Shown: piece after piece, positions 25,299-35,100 of the stretch
Numbering within the stretch: the first letter of the stretch is position 1
Layout: each line of letters starts with the position of its first letter
Origin: Microbacterium aurantiacum
GTDB taxonomy: Bacteria > Actinomycetota > Actinomycetes > Actinomycetales > Microbacteriaceae
Assembly (NCBI RefSeq): GCF_002872075.1
Contig: NZ_PGGU01000016.1
Coordinates: 62,001 to 126,000, forward strand
DNA: 64,000 nucleotides
Direction: 5' to 3'
Notes under the pieces: generated by a model
Seen by the model: the letters and a program-made list of their open reading frames with translations, nothing else
What the model was told of the DNA's origin: nothing
Database searches by the model: none
Position numbers and translations under genes: made by a program

Positions 25299-25889
25299 AT
25301 GCGACTGACCTCCGACGCCGATCCCGCGCTGTGGATCCCCGTGACCGATTCGCTGGGCTGGAAGGGCCGCCGGCATCGGAAGGCGGCGATCCGGATGCTG
25401 CTGAGCCAGGTGAACGGCGCGCTCGGTGCGACTGAGCGACCGGGGTCGAAGTTCGGCGCGTGGGCGATGAGCCAGGCGGCGCCGCTGCTCATGAAGCGGG
25501 CCGACGGCCGAGTGCTCGTATGGACGTGGAAGGCCGAGCCGGAGCTCATCGTGGCGATGGCGACCGCTCAGGCCCTGACCCCTGATCTGCGGATCGCACG
25601 TGCGTCGATGCCGATGGACTACGACGACACCGAGTCGTTCCGCAGCCGCAGCCTCGGGGTCGGCGAGAAGCTGGTCGTGCCGGTGCCGCAGGCCCCGGCG
25701 TCACCGCCCTTCACGACGTACACCTGGGACACCGGCACGCATCTGGTGACCCTCACCGCGATCTGCAGCGACCGCGAGCGCTTCGGCACGCTGACAGGGG
25801 CACTGGACGACCTCGCCCGCAGCATCCGCATCGCCGACGACGTGACCGGCGGCGAGTCGCCCGACGTGCTGCGGCTCGATCCTGCCTGA
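25299..25889 (+). CDS. Conserved hypothetical protein, 196 aa
   Basis: A soluble protein without signal peptide or transmembrane helix. It contains LWIPVTDSLGWKGRRHRKAAIRMLLSQ near the N-terminus (read in two parts), repeated aromatic-rich beta segments (GRVLVWTWKAEPE, FTTYTWDTGTHLVTLTAICSD) and a C-terminal helix. I do not recognise a family. The beta-rich second half and the TYTWDTG/VTLTAICSDRERF pattern resemble lipid- or protein-interaction scaffold proteins with no catalytic signature. It has its own leaderless-type promoter. Function unknown. Confidence 0.7.
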   Translation: MRLTSDADPALWIPVTDSLGWKGRRHRKAAIRMLLSQVNGALGATERPGSKFGAWAMSQAAPLLMKRADGRVLVWTWKAEPELIVAMATAQALTPDLRIARASMPMDYDDTESFRSRSLGVGEKLVVPVPQAPASPPFTTYTWDTGTHLVTLTAICSDRERFGTLTGALDDLARSIRIADDVTGGESPDVLRLDPA

Positions 25890-25898
25890 ATATCGTGA

Positions 25899-25925
25899 AG
25901 TAAGGTAACAATGTAGTAAAGTAAC
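25899..25925 (+). promoter_or_regulatory. Direct-repeat operator and -10 box before the marR gene
   Basis: AGTAAGGTAAC (25899-25909) and AGTAAAGTAAC (25915-25925) are 10/11 identical with a 16-bp period. The second contains the TAAAGT -10 box (25917-25922) placed 6 nt before the ATG at 25929. Candidate autoregulatory site. Confidence 0.55.
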
Positions 25926-25928
25926 GGC

Positions 25929-26390
25929 ATGACGCCGTTGCTGCTGGATCGCCTGCTCCAGATCGCCGACCTGTTCCAGAAGGACATGGCGCGTGCGTTC
26001 GAGGGCACCGGACTCACTCCCGCCCGCGTGCATCTGCTCTGGATGCTGCAGCACGCGGGGCCCTCGACCCAGCAGGCCCTGGCGCAACTGCTCGAGGTCA
26101 GTCCTCGCAACATCACCGGCCTCGTCGACGCGCTCGAAGGCTCCGGACACGTGCGCCGCACCCCTCACCCGACGGATCGCCGCGCGGTGCTCGTGGAGCT
26201 GACGGCGGACGCCGCCCGGACCATGACGCGCATGCAGCAGGAACACGACGAGCTCAACGCCACCCTGGTCGCCGCCGTCGCGCCGGCGGATCGCGACACC
26301 GTGGAACGGGGGGTCACCGCGATCGCCACTCACCTGCAGGCCCTCGTCGCGGATGCAGCGGCCACCGCGTCCGAGAAGACCGCGCCATGA
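25929..26390 (+). CDS. MarR-family transcriptional regulator
   Basis: A 153-aa winged-helix regulator: a dimerisation helix LLDRLLQIADLFQKDMARAFEG, HTH GPSTQQALAQLLEVSPRNITGLVDALEGSGHVRR, and wing HPTDRRAVLVELTADAARTM with the conserved DRR motif. The 3' end overlaps the next gene by 4 bp, so it controls or senses something linked to that membrane protein. The direct repeats covering its -10 box suggest autoregulation. Confidence 0.92.
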   Translation: MTPLLLDRLLQIADLFQKDMARAFEGTGLTPARVHLLWMLQHAGPSTQQALAQLLEVSPRNITGLVDALEGSGHVRRTPHPTDRRAVLVELTADAARTMTRMQQEHDELNATLVAAVAPADRDTVERGVTAIATHLQALVADAAATASEKTAP

Positions 26391-27049
26391 CCACCCAGAC
26401 CCGCAGCTCCGCGCCCTCGCGCACAGCGCGCGTCCTCAGCATGCTGCATCGCGCGCTCATCGCCGAGCTGCGGGTGTACTCGAGCATCGGCCGCGCGATC
26501 GCACGCCGCCCCGCGATCCCTGCCGGCGGCACCGGAATCGGCTACCACCGTCCGGTGCTCACGATCCTGTTCATCTTCATCGGGCTCTCCGCCGTCGAGA
26601 TCCCGATCCTCGACCTCATCGTGCATCAGTGGCCGGTCGTGCGGATCACGATCCTGATCCTCGGGATCTGGGGCGTCACGTGGATGCTCGGCCTCCTCTG
26701 CGCCATGCTGATGCGCCCGCACTCGGTCGGTCCGGACGGCATTCGGGTGCGCAGCGGACTGGAGGTCGACGTGCCGGTGCCATGGGAGGCGATCGCCTCG
26801 GTCGCCATCGGCCATCGTGTCGACGAGCCGAAGCAGCCTCGGATCACCGAGACCGAGACCGGCGCTGAATACGCCGAGCGGATGCAGAACGAGACGAACC
26901 TCGAGATCGAGCTCGAGCGGCCTTTCGCGGTGCGACTGCCCGGGCTCGCGCCGAAGGGCGGAGATCACCTGGTGACCCGCATCCGCCTGTGGGCCGATGA
27001 TCCGCGGGCGTTCCTCGACGCGGCGCGGCCGTTCCTGGTCACCGACTGA
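26387..27049 (+). CDS. Membrane protein of unknown function, co-transcribed with marR
   Basis: A 220-aa protein with two adjacent transmembrane helices (about 55-78, VLTILFIFIGLSAVEIPIL, and about 85-108, ITILILGIWGVTWMLGLL). A soluble domain follows that resembles a bacterial PH-like fold (VGPDGIRVRSGLEVDVPVPWEAIASV). The 4-bp ATGA overlap with marR implies translational coupling. MarR partners are often efflux or detoxification proteins, but no transporter signature is present. Function unknown. Confidence 0.75.
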   Translation: MTTQTRSSAPSRTARVLSMLHRALIAELRVYSSIGRAIARRPAIPAGGTGIGYHRPVLTILFIFIGLSAVEIPILDLIVHQWPVVRITILILGIWGVTWMLGLLCAMLMRPHSVGPDGIRVRSGLEVDVPVPWEAIASVAIGHRVDEPKQPRITETETGAEYAERMQNETNLEIELERPFAVRLPGLAPKGGDHLVTRIRLWADDPRAFLDAARPFLVTD

Positions 27050-27072
27050 GCACACGCGGCGACGCCTCCCGA

Positions 27073-27130
27073 GTGCAAGGTCGATTCCGCATCTCCGCGG
27101 AGGCTTTGCGATGCGATTTTGACCACGCAC
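27073..27130. repeat. REP-like inverted pair, copies A and B
   Basis: GTGCAAGGTC...CGCATC (27073-27093) faces an inverted relative (27110-27130; GATGCG...GACCACGCAC). About 14 of 20 positions agree with each other, and both resemble the GTGCGAGGTC-(nnAAA)-GCATCC units found on the other side of the next gene. Confidence 0.5.
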
Positions 27131-27151
27131 TGGCCGGCCATGAGCGCGGGC

Positions 27152-27562
27152 TCAGTCCAGCCCACGCTCCGCGAGCCACGCCTTCGCCGCCCTGGCCGGG
27201 GCCCGCACCAGCCACGCATCGTCGATGATCTCGGCCAGCCGCTCCCGATCGACGTCTTCGAGGCGCACGAGCAGGCCGGGATAGCCGTCGAAGTGCGGGA
27301 TCGTGAAGAAGAACTCCGGCTCGGCTGCGAGCAGTGCCTCCTTCTCCTCCAGGCTCGCGACGCGCACACCGATCACAGGGCCTTCCGGCCACGACCGCTC
27401 GCGCTCGGCGAGTTGCGCGCGATCACGAGCGCTCGGCCCGCGCATCCACGCGATGTCGCCTTTCGCGACTCGCCAGGCGGGTCCCCCGGTGTGGCCGTTG
27501 ACCCGCTCCTCCACGCCGGGGAGCGCGAGGGCGATCTCTCGCAGGTCCTCGATCGTCGCCAT
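27152..27562 (-). CDS. MmcQ/YjbR-family protein
   Basis: A 136-aa protein of the CyaY-like DNA-binding YjbR fold: ATIEDLREIALALPGVEERV, PAWRVAKGDIAWMRG, a central EPEFFFTIPHFDGYPGLLVRL and the C-terminal helix IIDDAWLVRAPARAAKAWL. I prefer ATG 27562, where the family alignment begins; an in-frame GTG at 27595 is also possible and has GGGAGG upstream. Biochemical function unknown. It is flanked on both sides by copies of one repeat family. Confidence 0.85.
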   Translation of the reverse strand: MATIEDLREIALALPGVEERVNGHTGGPAWRVAKGDIAWMRGPSARDRAQLAERERSWPEGPVIGVRVASLEEKEALLAAEPEFFFTIPHFDGYPGLLVRLEDVDRERLAEIIDDAWLVRAPARAAKAWLAERGLD

Positions 27563-27615
27563 CTCGTCATCGTCCTCCAGACCGACGGCGGTCACAAGGA
27601 CCGCACCTCCCGGAC

Positions 27616-27639
27616 GGTGCGAGGTCGAAAAGGCATCCC
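27616..27639 (+). repeat. REP-like element, copy C
   Basis: GGTGCGAGGTCGAAAAGGCA followed by TCCC. It shares the GGTGCGAGGTC core and the AAA-n-GCATCCC tail with copy E at 27686-27710. Confidence 0.5.
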
Positions 27640-27659
27640 GGCGAGCCGTTTCCCGTGCT

Positions 27660-27702
27660 TTTCTGACCTCGCACCGGGGCGAACACGGTGCGAGGTCAGA
27701 AA
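27660..27702. terminator. 17-bp perfect hairpin (REP copies D and E) after the GH38 gene
   Basis: TTTCTGACCTCGCACCG (27660-27676) pairs perfectly with 27686-27702 around a 9-nt loop, 11 nt past the GH38 stop. It is built from two inverted copies of the local repeat and probably ends the GH38 transcript. Confidence 0.7.
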
Positions 27703-27712
27703 CGCATCCCCC

Positions 27713-30703
27713 TCAGCGCACGATGCGGAGCGTGCGCACCTCGAAGGGGCGCAGCTGCAGCTCGCCGCCGATGCGCGGCTCGTCCAGGGCATCCTCGATC
27801 AGCGAGACCTCGCGCACCTCACGGTGCTCGAAGTCCACCGCCAGCGCGCCGGAGGCACGACGACCGAGCGACTCGTACACGCGCACGATGACGTCGCCAG
27901 AGCCGTCGTCGGCCAGCTTCACGCCGGATACGACGATGCCGGCACCCTGCACCGAGACGAGCGGTGACACATCCCGTGCACCGCGCACCACTGCGGCGGG
28001 CGCGTTCAGCTCGATGCCGGCGCGGGTGGCCTCGGCGGGACCGGCGCCGATGACCATACCCGTCGTGATGACGTGCCGGCCGTGATCGGTGTCGGGGTCG
28101 GGGAAGCGCGGTGCGCGCAGCAGCGACAGGCGGACCGTCGTCGTGACCGCATCGTCCGACACTTCGCGCGAGGTGTCGTAGCCGTAGATCGAGTCGTTCA
28201 CGAGTGCGACCCCGAAGTCGGCTTCGCGCACCAGTACGAAACGGTGCATGGAGGTCTCGAACTTCGCGGCCTCCCAGCTCGTGTTCGTGTGGGTCGCCCG
28301 CGCCTGGTAGCCGAACTGCGTCTCCGCCTCGGAGTGCGCGGCCTGCACGTCGAGGGGGAAGGCGAGCTTCAACAGCTTCTCGGTCTCGCGCCAGTCGATG
28401 TCGTTCACGATCTTCACGGTGCGGGAATCCGGCGCGAGAGTGAGCGTCTGCGTGATGGTCGACTGCGAGAACTCCCGGACCACCACGACCTCGGCCCCGG
28501 CATCCGTCAGCCGGGCCGACAGCGAGGTCACATCGCGCAGGTCGGTCACGCTGTTGCGGTAATAGCGGTCGATGTCCCACGCATCCCACATGTTCGGGAA
28601 GTCCTGGTGCAATTGCAGCAGGTTCGCTGCGCGACCGGATGCCACGGCCTCGCGGCCTGTGGCGAGATCGACGGCCGAGACGATGAGCCCCTCGTCCGAG
28701 ATGCGCACGCGCACGAGGCCGTTCTCCAGCAGGATGCCATCGCCGCTGTCGTCGACGGCGACCCGGTCCGTGACCGGTGCCGCGACGGCAGCCCCCAGGG
28801 GCAGCGGTCCGCTGACGGAGGACGGCGAGAAGACGAGTTCGAGTTCGCCCTCTCCGGCGAGCGAGCGGCGAGCGGCATCCGAGATGACGCGCGCCCTGGT
28901 GATGACGTCCTCGAGCACGGTGACCGCCTCGCGGTGCACCCACGCGATCGAGGTGCCGGGCAGGATGTCGTGGAACTCGTGCAGCAGCACCCGCTCCCAC
29001 AGCTCATCGAGTTCGGCCGCAGGGTATGCGGCGCCGGTGCGCACGGCATCCGTCGCCGCCCACAGCTCCGCCTCGACGAGCGCGTGCTCGGCCCAGCGGT
29101 GCCGGGACTTGGTGCCGTGCTGGCTGGTGAGGGTGCCCCGGTGCAGTTCCAGGTACAGCTCTCCGACCCAGACCGCCGGATGCGGCAGCTCGGCCTTCGC
29201 CGCGTCGAAGAACGTGTCGGGGTGCTCCCACTCCACCCGCGCACTGCCCTCGAGATCCTTCAGACGGCGAGCACGTCCGGTCATCTCGCGCGTCGTGCCG
29301 CCGCCGCCGTCGCCCCAGCCGACCGGGGCGATCGAGCGGGAGGAGAGCCGGTTCTCCTTGAACTGGCGCGACGCCTTGGCGACCTCCATGCCGCTCAGCT
29401 GCGAGTTGTACGTGTCCATCGACGGGAAGTGAGTGAACACCTGCGAGCCGTCGATGCCCTCCCACAGGAACGTGTGGTGCGGGAAGACGTTCTGCTGGTT
29501 CCAGGAGATCTTCTGCGTGAAGAACCACTCGAACCCGGCACGGCGCATCAGCTGCGGCAGCGCCGGAGAGTAGCCGAAGCTGTCGGGGAGCCACACGCCC
29601 TTGGAGCGGATGCCGAACTCGCGCTCGAAGAAGCGCTGGCCATACGAGAACTGGCGCACCAGCGACTCCCCCGTCGGCATCACCGTGTCTGACTCGACCC
29701 ACATGCCGCCGAGCGGCAGGAAACGGCCGTCGGCGACCGCAGCCTTGACCCGCTCGAAGACCTCGGGGCGATGCTCCTTGAGCCAGGCGTACTGCTGCGC
29801 GCTGGACATGCCGTACTGGAACTCCGGCTGCTCCTCGAGCAGCGTCGTCATCGACGAGGAGGTGCGGGCGACCTTGCGGATCGTCTCACGCACCGGCCAC
29901 AGCCAGGCGGAGTCGATGTGCGCGTGGCCGATCGCCGAGATGCGGTGCGCGCTGGCCTCGGCGGGTGCGGCGAGCACGCTCTCGAGACGGGCGCGGGCGT
30001 CGGATGCCGTCTCGGCGATGCGCTGCAGATCGAGCACGTCGAGCGCGTCATCCATCGCCTGCAGGATCTGCATGCGGCGGGGGGACGTCGGCGGGAGCTC
30101 GGCCTGCAGCTCGAAGAGCACATCGAGGTCGAGGGAGAGCTCGAAGACGTCCTGCTCGAAGACGGCGAGGTCCATGCGTCGCGTGCGGTACAGCGGCTCG
30201 GGAGACGAGGTGAGGATGTCGCCCTCCTGCGTCGGCAGGAAGGGGTGGTAGTCCAGCAGCACCGGGTTGGCGGCCGCCTCCAGGTACAGCTCGACCGGCT
30301 CATCACCATGCGCCCGCTCGGCGATCGGCAGCCACTGATTGCGCGGGTTGATGCTCTTCACCGGCGACCCGTCAGGCCGGTACACGAGCGCCTCGCACTG
30401 GAAGCCCGGCATGTTGATGTCGAAGCCGAGGTCGATGACCGCCTCGACCCGACGACCGGCCCACTCCGTCGGCACCTGGCCGGTGAGCTTGAACCACGTC
30501 GTCCCCCAGGCCGGCCCCCACTGGGCGGGCACTGTCGTCGGCGCGTAGTCGAGCGCGAGGCCGTCGACGGGGCTGATCGGCTCGCCGGGCAGCTCGTGGA
30601 TCTCGACCGCCAGCGGCGTCGATGCCGAGTGGATGGCCGGGCGGATGCGCTCGTCGAGCACGCGCTTGACGCGTCCGATGGTGAGCGAGGTGTCGTCATG
30701 CAT
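27713..30703 (-). CDS. GH38 alpha-mannosidase (cytoplasmic)
   Basis: A 996-aa GH38 enzyme. An N-terminal beta-rich domain (1-250) precedes the catalytic domain: zinc ligands H260/H262/D264-type in GHAHIDSAWLW, GGMWVESDTVMPTGESLVRQ, and the nucleophile D374 in GVWLPDSFGYSPALPQ. Then come VLLHEFHDILPGTSI and the long C-terminal beta domains ending in LRPFEVRTLRIVR. There is no signal peptide, so it works on imported oligosaccharides, hydrolysing alpha-linked mannose. A copy of the ACTAAAACGATnTAGT operator lies 31 bp upstream, tying it to the adjacent importer/GH92/Endo-H operon. It ends at a strong hairpin. Confidence 0.95.
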   Translation of the reverse strand: MHDDTSLTIGRVKRVLDERIRPAIHSASTPLAVEIHELPGEPISPVDGLALDYAPTTVPAQWGPAWGTTWFKLTGQVPTEWAGRRVEAVIDLGFDINMPGFQCEALVYRPDGSPVKSINPRNQWLPIAERAHGDEPVELYLEAAANPVLLDYHPFLPTQEGDILTSSPEPLYRTRRMDLAVFEQDVFELSLDLDVLFELQAELPPTSPRRMQILQAMDDALDVLDLQRIAETASDARARLESVLAAPAEASAHRISAIGHAHIDSAWLWPVRETIRKVARTSSSMTTLLEEQPEFQYGMSSAQQYAWLKEHRPEVFERVKAAVADGRFLPLGGMWVESDTVMPTGESLVRQFSYGQRFFEREFGIRSKGVWLPDSFGYSPALPQLMRRAGFEWFFTQKISWNQQNVFPHHTFLWEGIDGSQVFTHFPSMDTYNSQLSGMEVAKASRQFKENRLSSRSIAPVGWGDGGGGTTREMTGRARRLKDLEGSARVEWEHPDTFFDAAKAELPHPAVWVGELYLELHRGTLTSQHGTKSRHRWAEHALVEAELWAATDAVRTGAAYPAAELDELWERVLLHEFHDILPGTSIAWVHREAVTVLEDVITRARVISDAARRSLAGEGELELVFSPSSVSGPLPLGAAVAAPVTDRVAVDDSGDGILLENGLVRVRISDEGLIVSAVDLATGREAVASGRAANLLQLHQDFPNMWDAWDIDRYYRNSVTDLRDVTSLSARLTDAGAEVVVVREFSQSTITQTLTLAPDSRTVKIVNDIDWRETEKLLKLAFPLDVQAAHSEAETQFGYQARATHTNTSWEAAKFETSMHRFVLVREADFGVALVNDSIYGYDTSREVSDDAVTTTVRLSLLRAPRFPDPDTDHGRHVITTGMVIGAGPAEATRAGIELNAPAAVVRGARDVSPLVSVQGAGIVVSGVKLADDGSGDVIVRVYESLGRRASGALAVDFEHREVREVSLIEDALDEPRIGGELQLRPFEVRTLRIVR

Positions 30704-30733
30704 GGGTGATTGGGTCTCCGAGCTGGACGGGTG

Positions 30734-30749
30734 ACTAAAACGATCTAGT
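30734..30749. promoter_or_regulatory. Candidate LacI operator ACTAAAACGATCTAGT, site 1
   Basis: A 16-bp imperfect palindrome (ACTA...CG...TAGT) 31 bp upstream of the GH38 ATG. It matches 15 of 16 bases of the site upstream of the sugar importer operon at 38703-38718. The central CG is typical of LacI-family operators. Confidence 0.65.
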
Positions 30750-30834
30750 AATTGATTCTAGGACAGGGTGCCGGGGTCGACGCTACCGGCCGAGGGCCGT
30801 GGAGTCACGTCCGTGAGGCTCCGCGCGCCGACGA

Positions 30835-30877
30835 CGATCGTCCCGTCGAGTGCCACCACTCACCGACGGGACGATCG
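30835..30877. terminator. Hairpin terminator of the importer/GH92/Endo-H operon
   Basis: CGATCGTCCCGTCG (30835-30848) pairs perfectly with 30864-30877. The 15-nt loop contains a further AGTG/CACT pair. It starts 28 nt past the Endo-H-like gene stop. Confidence 0.75.
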
Positions 30878-30904
30878 CCTCGAGGCGCTGCCTCGCAGCC
30901 GCGT

Positions 30905-32137
30905 CTAGCGGCAGGCGGGCACCTGGTACGGCAGGGCGAGTTCGGCCGTTCCGCCCTCGGCTCCCATGATCCGCACGGTCAGCGAACCGTCGGCGACAGC
31001 GCCGTGTTTGGCGTGCTGCACGATCGCGCGCGGCTCCCCCGCGACGATTCCGGTGGACGAGCGTGTGCCGATCGACGAGATGACCTCCGCGCTGAGCGTT
31101 TCGGGATCCGCGCTGTCGACGAGCACCTTCAGCTTCACGTCACCGCCGGCACAGGTCGCCGCCGCCTCGACGTCCACGTCGTACCACGGAGCCCGGTGGG
31201 CCGTGGCGTGACCGGTGAGCGGCTCGGTGAGGCTCGAGATGTACCCGGAGTGGTCACCGGCTGTGAGGTTGTAGGTCACCAGCGCCCCGAAGCCCTCCTC
31301 GACCGTGCGCTCGGCGAACGCCGCCGCCGTCGCCTGCGGTGTGCGGGTCAGGTCGACGGCTCCCGCGGCCAGCTGCCCGGCATCCATACCCGGGATCTGC
31401 GGCACGTCCCACGAGCCGTACCAGGGATTCCACGCGTAGTCGAGCAGATCTCCGGCACGGATGCCGTCGAACTCGGTGGCCTCGGCCGCCGGTCCGATGT
31501 TGTACAGGGTGATCAGCTTGTCGTCGCCGAGACGCTGACGAAGCTCGTCGACGAGGTGGACGAACGAGCTCTCATTCGGCTGCGCCGTGCCGTTCTCGCC
31601 GTACTTCGACCATTCGTCGTCGAAGTCGATGCCGTCCAGGCCGTACTGATCGACCACCGCGGCGAGCTCGTCGGCGAAGGCGGCGGCGTCTTCTCGCGAC
31701 GTGAAGTTGGCGATCCCGGCGCCCTGGTGGTTCCCGAGAACCGACAGCAGCACCTTGGTGCCACGCTGCTGCAGCGGGCGGATCTGGCTGTCGGCGTTCT
31801 CCAGAGTCTCGGTGACGCGTTCGTTCAGGTGCAGGTAGGCCGCTCCCTTCTCGGTGTCGTAGTTGATGTTGGCGGCGAAGATCACGGCGATGTCGAACGC
31901 CGGACGCAACGTGCCCTCCAGCGTGTAGTCGGCGACGTTCGACATGTCGTTGCTGTTCACCTCGACGTAGACGACACGCTTCGGGTCGTCGACCGGCGGG
32001 GTCGGTTCGACGGATGCCGTGGCGGCGGTCGCCGTCAGCGACATGCCGACGGCGGCGATGCCGAGGGCGGCTGCGGCGAGCGCCGCGCGCATCCTCCGCG
32101 GATGGGAGACGGACGGATAGGGGTGGGACTGCTTCAT
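30905..32137 (-). CDS. Exported GH18 endo-beta-N-acetylglucosaminidase (Endo H-like)
   Basis: A 410-aa protein. A Sec signal (about 1-42: MRRMRAALAAAALGIAA-type core, ending near ATAS) is followed by a domain very close to Streptomyces Endo H: RVVYVEVNSNDMSNVADYTL, AFDIAVIFAANINYDTEKGAAYLH, VLLSVLGNHQGAGIANF, the GH18 motif DGIDFDDEW with D168/D171/D173/E175, and TLYNIGPAA, YAWNPWYGSW. Endo H cleaves between the two core GlcNAc residues of high-mannose N-glycans. A beta-rich C-terminal domain of about 110 residues follows and may bind glycan or the cell wall. It is last in the operon after the importer and GH92 and supplies oligosaccharides outside the cell. Confidence 0.93.
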   Translation of the reverse strand: MKQSHPYPSVSHPRRMRAALAAAALGIAAVGMSLTATAATASVEPTPPVDDPKRVVYVEVNSNDMSNVADYTLEGTLRPAFDIAVIFAANINYDTEKGAAYLHLNERVTETLENADSQIRPLQQRGTKVLLSVLGNHQGAGIANFTSREDAAAFADELAAVVDQYGLDGIDFDDEWSKYGENGTAQPNESSFVHLVDELRQRLGDDKLITLYNIGPAAEATEFDGIRAGDLLDYAWNPWYGSWDVPQIPGMDAGQLAAGAVDLTRTPQATAAAFAERTVEEGFGALVTYNLTAGDHSGYISSLTEPLTGHATAHRAPWYDVDVEAAATCAGGDVKLKVLVDSADPETLSAEVISSIGTRSSTGIVAGEPRAIVQHAKHGAVADGSLTVRIMGAEGGTAELALPYQVPACR

Positions 32138-32183
32138 TCTCGTGATTCCTCTCTGCTTCGTTGCATCGTGGTGGTCTCGTGGC

Positions 32184-35100
32184 TCAGGCCGGTTCCGCGT
32201 TCCCGAGGTCGAACAGCTCGAGCTGCCGCAGGTCGACCGCGTCCGTCGCCCGCACTCGGAGCATCCGCGCGCTGACCGGAGCGGTGAAGGTGAACGGCGT
32301 GGTGCGGTCGGCGAGCAGCGGCTCGTGGTGCGTGGTGGTGACGACGCGCCAGCTGATGCCGTCGTCGCTGGCCTCCCACGTCAGGGCGTGCTCGGGCGTC
32401 TCCGCCGCGGCCGTGAGGGTGACGTCGGTGACCCGCCGCGGCTCGCCGAATCGCCAGCCGGCGGAGTCGCCCGGCGCGAGCGAGACGGGTGAGTCGGCGG
32501 CGTCGTCGAACAGGGCGGCGTCGCCGATCGGCGCGCCGGCGGCGGTCGTGAGGTCGGCGCGCCACGGATCGGGTGGGGCCACGGCGCGCTGCCACAGCGG
32601 GCTCGCGGCGGCCTCCTCGGCGGAGTCCGAGAATTCGAGATCGAGGACGGCGCCGTCGACGAGGGCGTCGATCTCGAGCTCAGCGCGGTCGAGCATTTCG
32701 CCGTCGAGGCGGGCGGCGACGAGATAGCGAGCATCCGGGACAGAGCGGTGCGAACGCACCCGCAGCTCGACCCCGCCCGCTCGCCGCACCACGATGTCGT
32801 CGAACAGGGGGCAGCCGATGCGGAGCATCCCCGAGGCGAGTTCGAGCGGATACAGTCCGAGCCCGGCCCACAGCCACCAGGCGCTCATCTCGCCGTTGTC
32901 CTCGTCGCCGGGGAATCCCTGGCCGATCATCGCGCCGGCGAAGAGACGACGAGCGAGACCGTGCACCTCGGCGCCCGCGCGCCACGGCTGGTCACCGAAG
33001 ACGTGCATCCACGGGATGTGATGAGCCGGCTGGTTCGAGATCGCGCACATGCCGCTGCGCAGGGCGCGAGCCTCGCGCTGCTCGTGGATGACGGTGCCGT
33101 AGCTGCCGCCGAAAGCCTCGTCGCCGGTCTCCGGCTCGGCGAACAGCCGGTCGAGGTGCGCGCGCAGGCCGGCCGGACCCCCATAGAGGGCCGCGAGGCC
33201 ATGGCCGTCGTGCACAGCGCTCACCGACATGCCCCAGCCATTCGTCTCGACGTTGTCGCCGCCCCAGACGCGTGGATCGAACGCCCCCTGACCGAATGCC
33301 CCGTCGGCATCCCGGCCGCGGAAGAAGCCGTGCTCGGGATCGAACAGCATCCGGTACGACCGCGCCCGGTTCTCGAAGTACCGGGCATACGCCCGATACC
33401 GGGCCGCGCGCATCCGTCGAGCGGCGCTCCCGTCGCGAATCGTCCCGCTTTCCGCGCCGAATACCGGGACATCTTGCGACGGGAGCGAATCGAGGCCGTC
33501 GGCGAGGCGTGTGGCGAGGCGGGCGATCGCGGCATCGCTGATGGCGTTCTCCAGGCTCCAGCTCATCCCCTCGGGGATCTCCCGTTCGATGTACCCGCGG
33601 AAGCGGCCTCGGGCGATGCCCTTGCGTCCCCAGCGGGAGTCCGCGCTCGGCTCGCACGCGTCGCGCCAGGCGCTCTCGAAGGCCTCACCCGCGTCGAACC
33701 GTGCGCCCCAGCGCTCGCCGTCGGCGAAGATCTGGTCGCTCGACGTGCCGACCATCGAGTCGACGTAGCCGGGTGCGCTCCAACGCGGCATCCACCCGCC
33801 CGTTCGCCATTGCTGCAGCAGACCGTCGAGCATCCGGCCGGTGTGCTCTGGGTCGAGCATCGCGAGTGTCGGCCAGCATGTGCGGTACGTGTCCCAATAG
33901 CCGTTGTTGACGAACAGCTCTCCCTCGCGGACCGGGGCGCCGGTCTCGTCGTCGCCGTGCGGACCGGCCGCGACCATCGGATCGGCGAATTGGCGCACCA
34001 GAGCGCCACCGTCGTCGACATCCTCCGACGCCCTGTTCGGGTAGAGGTGCAGGCGATAGAGGGCGCTCGCGAGTCGGGCGCGGTCCTCGGCGTCGGCGAG
34101 GGCGCGATGTCTCGCGTCGTCGCCCCCCGGTGCCGACGCCGGCGGCAGCGACACCGCCCCGAGCAGGTCATCCCACTGCATCCGCAGCGCGTCGCGGAGA
34201 TCGTCGAACGACGTCTCCGCGCCGAGTTCTCGGTGGAGCGTCCGACGGGCCTGCTCCAGGGAGAGGAACGACAGCGCCACCCGCACCTCGAGCACGCCGG
34301 TCCCGGCGACGTATCCGGCCACCTTCCCGCGACCCGCGTCGTGCAGCGATCCGGATCCGGCCACACCGCCGAGCGCATATCCCGCGAAGTACGTGCGCGG
34401 GGCGTTGCCCCAGTCCGCAGGGCCTTCCGCGATCCAGCCCTCGAAAGCCGCCCCGCCGTCGTGGAACCGCAGCGCTCCATCGTCGGTGAGCTGATCGATG
34501 ATGAACCCGACATTCGCGTCCGGCCCGGCCTTGATCCGGAAGGCACCGCCGTGGTCCGTCGCTGTCACCTCGAGACGGGATCCATCGACGAGATCCGCCG
34601 CGTATTCGTGCGGCCGCGCACGCTCGGTGCCCCGCACGATCCAGTGCCGGCGGGCCGTTCGATCGGATGCCGCCTGACCGGTGAAGGGCATGAGCTGCAG
34701 CACCCCGCGATCACCGATCCACGGGCTCGGCTGATGCGAGAACTGCACGGCTTCGAGCCGGCGACCGGCCGGATCGTCGTGCACGAACGGGCGGTACGGC
34801 CACCGGGAGTCCGCGGCATCCGTCGCGGGCGTGACGAAGCAGAACCCGTGCGGGACGGCGACCGCCGGGATGGTGTTGCCCCGGGAGAACCGCGAACCGG
34901 AGTGGCTGCCGCGGCGGGTGTCCACACGATCGGCCGGACTCTCGCCGGCCGCCGCCGGCGCACGCTCGGCGACGACCTCGACGAAGCCGTTCGCCTCGGC
35001 CGAGCGGCGCACCGCGACGTCGTCGGTGCCGAGCACGACGACGACCCGTGCGCGACGCCCCGCCCACGGCGCGAGCGAGACGGTGTCGGCGTTCCACTGC

